The notes under the pieces: generated by a model
The model's input: the letters and a program-made list of their open reading frames with translations, nothing else
Told to the model about the DNA's origin: nothing
The model's database searches: none
Program-made: the position numbers and the translations under genes
Assembly: GCA_963580285.1 (NCBI GenBank)
Contig: OY757014.1
Coordinates: 103,108,072 to 103,172,071 of the forward strand
Reading direction: 5' to 3'
From: Lucinisca nassula
Lineage: Eukaryota; Mollusca; Bivalvia; Lucinida; Lucinidae
Length of the DNA stretch: 64,000 nt
Part shown: positions 54,570-61,899 of the stretch, one piece after another
Numbering within the stretch: the first letter of the stretch is position 1
Layout: the number at the start of each line of letters is the position of its first letter

Positions 54570-55112
54570 TGTAATGCATAAGAATTTATTTTTCTGATTC
54601 CCACTTTCACCCCACTGGGTGACCTAATAATGCTATTAATACTTTGTTTATTCTTCTTTCTGGAAAAATAAGTCACAGATTAATTTCATTAGGTAAACAA
54701 CTTGTTTACAAGGAAAAGTACTTTGGAATCTTCCAGAAAGTTCGGGGTTGCATTATTTTTAGAAAATTACCTAATCTTATTCCACAGTCCTCTGGAACGT
54801 TCTAAAGAAGTCTTTAGGTCTAAAAAAGAGCTTGATTTTTTTCTTTGAGTCAGACTTTGGAGTTTGAAGTTTGGGTTTGTAAGAAAAGTTATTTCTGAAT
54901 TCTGTGTTGGATTGTTTAAGGATATTATTTTTCATTTCGGACTGTGAATTCTGTGGGATCAAGACAAATAGATTCATTCAAGGATATTTCATAACAGAGC
55001 TTAGTAAAACTTTCTTACTTCTACAGGTTAAAGATAGTTTGTAAATAAATTTCGTTAAATATTTCCAAACGGCTTGTTTGCTTTTTCTTTCTGCTACGCC
55101 TGGCTCGTAACA
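54570..55112 (+). repeat. 3' LTR of the Gmr1-like element (543 bp)
   Basis: It begins tgtaatgcat right after the purine tract and ends ctcgtaaca, giving TGT...ACA ends. A plausible polyadenylation signal lies in 'gtaaataaatttcg' (about 55040). The end position is inferred from the terminal bases because no second LTR is available for alignment. Confidence 0.7.
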
Positions 55113-55294
55113 CTCTTCTAACTTTTAATATATTCTTATAGAAAGGGATTTCTGATTAGTTTAATAACTTGATGGCAAACAGTGTACATGTCGATTATGG
55201 CGAGACGTCTCGCTACGTGCCGTTTTATCTGGATCTACAAGGTTTGCATGGATACAATATATTTCCACCTTGGCGTCTGCTTTTGTTCTGTGTG

Positions 55295-55665
55295 TTTGAT
55301 TTTAGGTTGAACGTCCCCATCAACACTGTATAGGTCATTTTGGAGACGTTGCTTTCAATTTTGTTTTGTTATGTTTGATTTGAGGTTTAACGTCCCCGCC
55401 AACACTGTAAAGGTCATTTTGGAGACGTTGCTTCCAATTTTGTGGGACTTTTACCCGACATTGAGATGAAATGACATCTCAAGCCCTACCGCCCAATGAA
55501 ACCAATAGGGTTTATAAGCATGGACGGTCCGACTCGCACCGCCTTGCCTGGACAGGCTCAGATCCTCTAAGCGTTTTACCATTACTCGTGTGTGGGTCGG
55601 TTTCAGCTCTGTGTGGAAGCATCATGCAGCCCATCAATTTCTTCAAGCCCCGATGGGTGGGGCAA
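55295..55665 (-). mobile_element. SINE-alpha copy plus a partial duplicate of its tail, minus strand
   Basis: A short tail piece (55295-55365) abuts a full-length copy (55372-55665), from 'tgatttgaggtttaacgtcc' to 'cttcaagccccgatgggtgg'. The full copy keeps an open antisense frame of 66 codons, which is a shadow. Confidence 0.85.
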
Positions 55666-55920
55666 GGTTGAACGGGTTAAGAAGCTGTGAGTAAACGAAC
55701 AATCCATTTTAAGCATAAAGCTAAGACTTTGATCATATGCGGACTTTTTTAAACAAATCACACTCGGGGAGGGCTAGCCTATTAGAAAAGCTGTATAGGC
55801 CATACCCTTTGAAAAGAAAAAAAGGTTTATAAGAAGCAAATTGCTTCTACATCGACCCCTCTCTCGAAGAAGTTGACTTTTCAGGCAAGCAAGCAAAAAA
55901 TGATGTGAGTTATCGCCATT
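55666..55920. other. No gene recognised
   Basis: No repeat or domain was identified. Confidence 0.4.
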
Positions 55921-56013
55921 AACACACCCTTGTAACATAGTGCGTTCTTTCATATCCCGAAAATATCGATGAAAAATTGTGATAGTTTTCTTATTTCTAC
56001 GTGGGTGCTCGTT

Positions 56014-56750
56014 AGTATATCCTGTAGTTGCTTTAAACACAGGAATTAAAACTGAACGAAATAGTCTGTACTTAATTCCCGTTCAGGCCCATCTTCCAAG
56101 GGTACACTCATGGACAATTACGATGACAAATCCGTGCTTCATAATGCATTTTTTTTACATCTCCAAAATGGCTACTTTTCTGATGAAAATCTGTGATATT
56201 TTCTTATTTATACTTCAAACAGGTTGTGGGTGCTCAATAGAACCGCCTCATTGAGGTGGTCGTTAGAACCGCCTCATTGAGGCGGTTCTAACGAGACCCA
56301 CAACCCATGTCTTGGAGCAGAAATAAGAAAATTATGTAAACCCCCGTAAAGCCCTACAAAAATCAAAGCACTGAAAGTACTGGCGGGTTGATTGCATCAC
56401 GTGAACAAGTCCGTGAAATGAACATCCCCTTAAACCCCACTTTCTATAGAGAAAACGAGGTTTACGGGCGTGTTCATTATTTTTTATTTATTTCTGCTCC
56501 AATACATAGGTTGTGGGTACTCGTTAGAACCCACAACCTATGTTTGAAGTATAAATAAGAAAAATATCACAGATTGCCATCAGAAAAGTAGCCATTTTAG
56601 GGATGTAAAAAAATGCACTATGTAGCACGGGTGTGTTATCGTAATTGTCTCTGAGTGTACCCTGGAAAGATGGGCCTGAACGGGAATTAAGTACAAACTA
56701 TTTCGTTCAATTTTTAATTCCTGTGTTTAAAGCAACTACAGGATACACTA
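56014..56750. mobile_element. Inverted-repeat element containing FB-1 copies
   Basis: Arms of about 97 bp (56016-56112 'atcctgtagttgctttaaac...agggtacactca' and 56654-56746, its complement). Inside are an FB-1 near 56140-56340, with a duplicated centre (cgcctcattgaggtggt / cgcctcattgaggcggt), and another near 56400-56650 whose centre is deleted. An outer FB-1 arm piece is also present at 55925-56013. Confidence 0.8.
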
Positions 56751-56984
56751 TTTGCCAGTACCCCGCATATGCGCTCGGGCGATGACAGTTTGTTTGATTT
56801 GAGGTTTAACGTCCCCGTCAACACTGTAAAGGTCATTTTGGAGACGTTGCTTCAAATTTTGTGGGACTTTTACCCCACATTGAGATGAAATGACATCTCA
56901 AGCCCTGTCGCCCAATGAAACCAATAGGGTCTATTAGCATGGACGGTCCGCCTCGCACCGCGGTTCCTGGTTCCGCGGTTCCTG

Positions 56985-57289
56985 TAAATAGCATTATTAT
57001 ACAACCAGTCGAAAAACTTTATTACGATGCAAATTCTACATCTAGATTCAAAATCATCAAAAGACATGAGGCTGAACTGAAATGGATAGAATTTTTACAG
57101 ACCCCTTTTCCACTGGGATTTAATGACAACATTTATCATGAGGGTAATATTTCCAGAATGCCGGACTTTGATATTTTCTCGCTCCTGGAATGTCGAAAAC
57201 GCAGAACTAGATCTCACGGCACCAGGAAAAATGGTAACTTTAAACGTAAATCACGTGCGTTTAAACGAAACAATACTAGACTGAAGTGA
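56985..57289 (+). pseudogene. PLE 5' module: end of a probable GIY-YIG domain
   Basis: The frame reads through 'EAELKWIEFLQTPFPLGFND' (about 57070-57130), then NIYHEGNISRMPDFDIFSLL and a basic stretch (RKRRTRSHGTRKNGNFKRK). A 'WI..L.T.FP.G.ND.I' motif marks the C-terminal end of GIY-YIG nucleases in related elements. The GIY-YIG and catalytic residues themselves would lie upstream and are cut off by the truncation. The frame ends with TGA at 57287-57289. Confidence 0.6.
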
Positions 57290-57325
57290 CAGTCAATTAT
57301 ATTATTAAATCATGGACGCCACTCT

Positions 57326-58763
57326 ATGCTTTCATTTTTAAGTTCATTACCCGTTTCTGTTTTACGTCTTCTGGACACCGAGGCGAATAAATTCTACGAT
57401 AGTTCTAATCAGTTATATGATGCGGCTCTCTTAACTAGAGGCTATACTCAGCATACTCTCCGTCCTTACATTGATTCTGAAATTAATCATAAACGCCATT
57501 TCTTCAAAATATCCTTCATTAATAAGGGTATGGATTTTATAGATTTGCCCAGTATCTTCCGTGAGATATCGGTGCTTTCTTCCATTCCTGCTTATTTTCA
57601 AAATACTGACACGCCTATAATTTGCTATAAATATAACAAACCTGTTAGATCTATCATTTTTAATTTCAATAAACTTGTTTCAGATCTTGATATTGATACT
57701 AATACTCCTGATTCATGTGATTGTAAAAACTCAGTGTATTGCTGGTCATGTAATTACTGGCAATTTGAAAATTTTTCCTGATTCTAGGATAAGGAATATA
57801 ATTTCTAAAGGACCGAAATATCGGTTTCCTTCTAAAATTGATTTCAGTAAATGTAGAGATGAAATCGCTGCTTCCTTGAATGAATTCGGTAATCGATGGT
57901 GTAAGTATGTTGAGCATAAAGCCCTTAAGGACTGGAAACTTATCATTTTAAAACTAGTGAATAAACGCATTTCTTTCTATTCTCAAAATACTAACTTATT
58001 ACCTCCTAAGCCCAAGACGTCTTTACGTCATCTTAAACTAGGTATTCAAGAATTCCATAAGAAGTTTGTTTTTACCCCTGCAGACAAGGCCGCTAACAAC
58101 GTCGTCGTTGTGTGACGGCTCCACTATGTAATCACGCTTAAGCAGGAGCTTGGTGGTTCTAAGCCCTATGAACTTCAGCCTTTAGCTGAAGAGAGAGCTA
58201 TAGTAGATAAACATGTTTGTCATTCAGCCACCAAGTTTGCTGTGTGTGTTACCGAAAGCCAAGACAAGCTTCCTACGCTATACTGGTTACCAAAACTTCA
58301 TAAAAGACCTTACAAAGCACGGTTTATTGCAAATTCTAGCTCTTGCACTACCACTGAACTTTCTAAATTATTAACTTCCTGTCTTACTGCTATTAAAACG
58401 CATTTGATTAAATATTGTGATAAAGTCTTTGAAAGATCAGGAAGAAATCTGTTTTGGTCTATAAAAAATTCGAATCAGGTTTTAAATAAATTGAAATCCA
58501 GACATTTTCGTGCTTCAAGTCTGTCTACTTACGATTTTTCCACTCTTTACACTACACTTCCTCATAATCTTATAAAAGAAAAGCTTAATGATTTAATTGA
58601 ATGGGCTTTTCACAGAGAAGATTCTCTCTATCTTGCATGTAATGTCAGAAATGCATTTTTCACTTCTAAAGAGCATAAGAATTATACACTTTGGTCATGT
58701 CAGAAAGTGTGTGATGCCCTCACCTTTCTACTTGACAATATTTATATTAGATTCGGTACTTAG
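57326..58763 (+). pseudogene. PLE RT-upstream domain and reverse transcriptase, N-terminal part
   Basis: 57326-57781 encodes 'MLSFLSSLPVSVLRLLD', 'LRPYIDSEINHKRHFFKISF' and the Cys cluster in SCDCKNSVYCWSCN. A frameshift near 57750 leads to HVITGNLKIFPDSRIRNI, 'FVFTPADKAANNVVVV' and TGA (58113-58115). The same frame continues through 'LPTLYWLPKLHKRPYKARFI' and motif A 'YDFSTLYTTLPHNLI' to a tag at 58761-58763 (RFGT). The TGA occupies the place where relatives have Cys and is shared with the 44 kb copy. Confidence 0.85.
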
Positions 58764-59475
58764 TTATTTAGAAAATTGTGGGTATTCCGATGGGTACGAA
58801 TTGCGCACCTCTTGTGGCTGATCTGTTCTTGTATTGTTATGAAAGAGACTTCATGTTGTCGCTTTCCATTGATAACCAGTCTGAAATTATTGAAGCTTTT
58901 AGCGCCACTTCTAGATATTTAGATGATTTATTAAATATTGATAATACCTATTTCGATGGTTTGATCAGTCAGATTTACCCTCCAGAACTTCAGTTAAATA
59001 AAGCAAATTCTTCTGATACCCAGGCCCCGTTTTTGGATTTACATCTATCTATTGTAGATGGGTTTGTTTCGTGCAAAATTTATGATAAACGCGATGACTT
59101 TGATTTTGAGATTGTAAATTTTCCTTTTTTGGATGGTGATATTCCTCGTGCGCCATCCTATGGCGTTTATATTTCGCAATTAGTTCGATTTGCTAGAGTG
59201 TGTAGTCATGTAACTGACTTCAACACTCGTAATAAATTATTAACGGCTAAACTCCTTAATCAGGGTTATCGGTACCATAAACTACGCAAAGCCTTTTCAA
59301 AATTTTATAGACGCCATTCTGATTTAATTTCAAGATTCAATATTGGTCTTAAATCTCTTCTGCAACAAGGTCTATCGGAACCCGAATTTTATGGTGACTT
59401 AGTATATAAATTCAGAAAAATATATAACCGCAATGACTTCAGCACCCAATTTCGTAAAATCATTCTTCGATAAAA
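58764..59475 (+). pseudogene. PLE reverse transcriptase, C-terminal part
   Basis: After a one-base loss, the frame 58778-59473 starts at 'GIPMGTNCAPLVADLFLYCY' and includes the catalytic SRYLDDLL box, 'PFLDLHLSIVDGFVSCKIYD', 'APSYGVYISQLVRFARVC' and the SEPEFYGDLVYKF block. It ends early at ILR where 'cgataaaaaaaaag' has replaced cgatataaaaag. The 44 kb copy continues another ~50 residues. Confidence 0.88.
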
Positions 59476-59479
59476 AAAA

Positions 59480-60193
59480 AGATTGGGTACAACATAGATG
59501 TTATACGACAGACTGCATGCATGGTAGTTAACCCAATCACGGTTGGCAACTTTGCTTCCCTCTTTAATTGCACGCCGGTGGGTCAAGCCTCAGATTCTAT
59601 GACGGCTCCAACGTAAAGGTTTATTGAGAATTAGAGAGATCTAATTCTTGGTAATGTTGGTTGGTGCCTGATGCTCTGTCTCGGGTCGGGCCCATCGGAG
59701 TCTAACTGTTGGTTTTCTTTTGCTCCAGCATTTCAGTGGTTTCTTGCTGTCGAGTCCTCACCGTTGTCTCACCTCTGCGGTTCTTTGATTTTTTGTGTTC
59801 ACGGAGATGTTGCACTGATGAGTTAGGAGGCCTTCATGCGGACTGAACAAATTATTTGTCTAAATCGCGACGGAAGTAAGGGCGAGGATTGTGGCCACGT
59901 AAAATCGATTTAAGCCCCCCAGTGGAAATCTTTCCACTGACCGTTCCAATGCGGTTCTTCTGTGGCGGTTTATTTATGTTGTTGTTTGTTACTTACTGTG
60001 TGTATCACTTGTGTCTTTTTATTTTGGATGGCCATATGACCATTTTGTGGGAAAGTAACTGTCCTTATGGCCTTCCTTTGTTTAGGTTTCCATTATGGTC
60101 TAGTCGCTTAATATTTGTGTTTCTTTCCCTTTGGTGTCTTTGATGGGTGGAGTAAGTTAATTGCATCGATTCCTGATCTTTGTTTTACTTCTA
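59480..60193 (+). repeat. PLE 3' region (reference copy)
   Basis: Conserved in at least nine places in the window. Landmarks: gacagactgcatgcatgg, 'gttggttggtgcctgatg', 'gcactgatgagttaggagg', 'ctaaatcgcgacggaag', 'ggccattttgtgggaaag', 'tttctttccctttggtgtc', terminus gttttacttcta. All insertions keep this end, which fits reverse transcription starting at the 3' end. Confidence 0.88.
59809..59871 (+). ncRNA. Hammerhead-like fold in the PLE 3' region (weak)
   Basis: gttgc (59809-59813) can pair with gcgac (59867-59871) as stem I. CTGATGA matches the 5' core strand, gtt/gac closes stem II, and acaaa-tta-tttgt is a short stem III followed by C, giving a GTC cleavage triplet. The 3' core strand is 'tgaa' where an active hammerhead needs 'gaaa', so this copy would be inactive or the match is chance. 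Confidence 0.35.
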
Positions 60194-60371
60194 CTTTAGA
60201 TCCTCTAAGCGGTTTACCAGTACTTGTGTGCGGGCCGGATTCAGCTCTGCGTGGAAGCATCATGCAGCCCATATATTTCTTCAAGCCCCTATGGGCGGGG
60301 GCCGACGGGCGATGACAGATAACACACCCTCTAAACTCCAAACAATGACGTCACAGATCCGGCTCCCGCTC

Positions 60372-60608
60372 ATGGATGGGCTGCACGATGCTTCTACGCA
60401 GAGCTGAAACCGACCCGCACAAACCGCTCAGAGGAAACACGGTGCGAGTCGGGTCGTCCATGCATATATACCCTATTGATTTCATTAGGCGACAGGGCTT
60501 GGGATGTCATTTAATCTCAATGTCAGGTAAAAGTTCCACAAAATTGGAAGCAATGTCTCCAAAATGATCTATACAGTGTTGACATTAAACATCAAATCAA
60601 ACAAACAA
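60372..60608 (+). mobile_element. SINE-alpha copy, internally shortened
   Basis: The head is partial (atggatgggctgcacgatg), the middle lacks the 'gagtactggt' region, and the tail is gtgttgacattaaacatc with caaacaaac. Confidence 0.75.
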
Positions 60609-60711
60609 GCAATGGCGTCACAGAGTCAAGAATACGGGGGTTGTAGATAATCCTTTTGTACATGGTCATCGATAACTATGTGGACATAATTCAGCGATCC
60701 ACATCTGGGGG

Positions 60712-61180
60712 CCATTAGCTTAAAGAGCGTGTTTGTAGTCAAACTGTTAACTGTTCTAGTAAGTACAAAATGAGCCAGCGCATGACAAAACCAACAGTAA
60801 GACATGTGTGCCCAACGAAGTCTCAGATCAGCCTGCGCATCCGTGCAATCTGATCAGAGTCTTCGTTGAGCGCTCTAAGGATAGCTAAGGGCCCAATGCT
60901 ACTTCATGCAGCAAGAACAGTCTCTGGTTAGACTATATGGATCCGCAGGCTGATTTGGGTCTTTTTGTAAATGTCTTATTTTAGGCTTTGTCGTGCGCTG
61001 GCTCAAATCTAATACTCTGGCATTTTTCTGAGAAAAAAATCTTAGCAACTTTTACGTTTGCAAAAGCTGCTCTCATTTGTTTCTGCAAAACCATTAGTAT
61101 ATTTGCCATATTTAATGATCATAGCTTTAACGAACGATTCGTTGACTTAAACAACTTGCCCCTGAGCATAGTAAATAACT
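60712..61180. mobile_element. TIR MITE (family of 19.7 kb) split by another MITE
   Basis: The outer element matches 19733-19978 and is interrupted at 60772-61004. Confidence 0.75.
60772..61004. mobile_element. 233 bp MITE, gagccagcgc termini
   Basis: The terminal repeats gagccagcgcatgacaaa and tttgtcgtgcgctggctc match at 16 of 18 bases. Flanking aaat on both sides is a possible 4 bp duplication. The interior has 'gatcagcctgcgcatccgtg' and an inverted 'ggatccgcaggctgat'. A fragment lies at 16068-16216. Confidence 0.85.
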
Positions 61181-61555
61181 TCGACATGCCGCGATTCTTC
61201 AATAATAAAAATTAAAAATGAGTTCCTTTAAGAGCAATGAAAACATTCATAAGAAAGAAGATGGGTCATACTACGTAGTTTCGGCTAATAAAGCCTCATC
61301 AGTGACCTTATAATGATCCGGCAAAGAAAGCCAGAGGAAACATACTGCAATTTTGCAAATTTCGAATAGGCAGTCGATACAAAGACTGATATAAATCAAA
61401 TTGGGGTCCAAAAAAATTAAAAACCTGTCTAGAATATGAGTCTAAACCAAAAATTTATTTCTGATTTCTCAGAATATTCACGCTGATCTCAAAGGACCAA
61501 AAGTAAAATATAAACTACACTATGGTTGAAATAACTTCTTTTTGCTTCGTGTCGT
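61181..61555. other. No gene recognised
   Basis: AT-rich, no motif identified. Confidence 0.4.
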
Positions 61556-61690
61556 TTTTAGCTCACCAGAGCCGAAGGCTCCGGGGGAGCTTATGGGATA
61601 GGCAGTTGTCCCTTGTCGTCTGCGTCTGCTTCGTCTGCGTCGTATTCACCAGATTTGCATTATTTGCTGGCTCCCAGCCTGCACATTGTC
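61556..61690. repeat. Hairpin plus (gtctgc)-rich repeat end
   Basis: 'agctcaccagagccgaaggc / tccgggggagctt' forms an imperfect hairpin, followed by repeats of cgtctgcgtctgcttcgtc. Confidence 0.6.
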
Positions 61691-61695
61691 AATAT

Positions 61696-61769
61696 TGGAA
61701 AAACAGGTAACCAGACCCCCCTGACCTTTCAATGTCAGGGAGGGGGGTCTGGTTACCTGTTTTTCCAAC
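61696..61769. repeat. Near-perfect hairpin
   Basis: 'ggaaaaacaggtaaccagac' and its complement gtctggttacctgtttttcc are separated by a smaller nested repeat (ccctgac / gtcaggg). Confidence 0.88.
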
Positions 61770-61899
61770 TCCGATAACCTTCAGACTAGGAACCAGCAGA
61801 TAATGCAAATAAGATGAATATCTGTCGTCAACACATTCAAACGACATCTTCTCTGAGGTCACTGGGCCGATTGGGCCAAAATTTAATCTGTAGCATCCT

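Larger units (their letters stand above)
48795..55112 (+). mobile_element. Gmr1-like LTR retrotransposon (Ty3/Gypsy group), decayed
   Basis: Order on the plus strand: Gag with zinc knuckle, protease, [PLE insertions 50062-51412], integrase, reverse transcriptase, RNase H, polypurine tract, 3' LTR. The enzymes are of Ty3/Gypsy type, yet integrase precedes reverse transcriptase as in Ty1/Copia elements. That arrangement defines the Gmr1-like clade. No 5' LTR matching 54570-55112 was found upstream. The reading frames have many stops and shifts, and one integrase catalytic residue is lost. Confidence 0.88.
56985..60193 (+). mobile_element. PLE, longest copy (~3.2 kb)
   Basis: It is bounded on both sides by one SINE-alpha. 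It contains an N-terminal tail of a probable GIY-YIG module, an RT-upstream domain, the reverse transcriptase and a ~700 bp 3' region ending gttttacttcta. Truncation inside the first coding module shows it is not full length. The family is best placed with Penelope-like elements of the type with an N-terminal GIY-YIG nuclease (Naiad-like); this is inferred from motifs. Confidence 0.85.
56789..60305 (-). mobile_element. SINE-alpha with 13 bp duplication, split by a PLE
   Basis: The SINE pieces are 56789-56970 (tail and middle) and about 60194-60305 (head). cgggcgatgacag is perfect at 56776-56788 and 60306-60318. At the junction the expected 'acaggc' is missing and 'ccgcggttcctg' appears twice, so the PLE insertion deleted a few target bases and left a short repeat. 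Confidence 0.93.
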
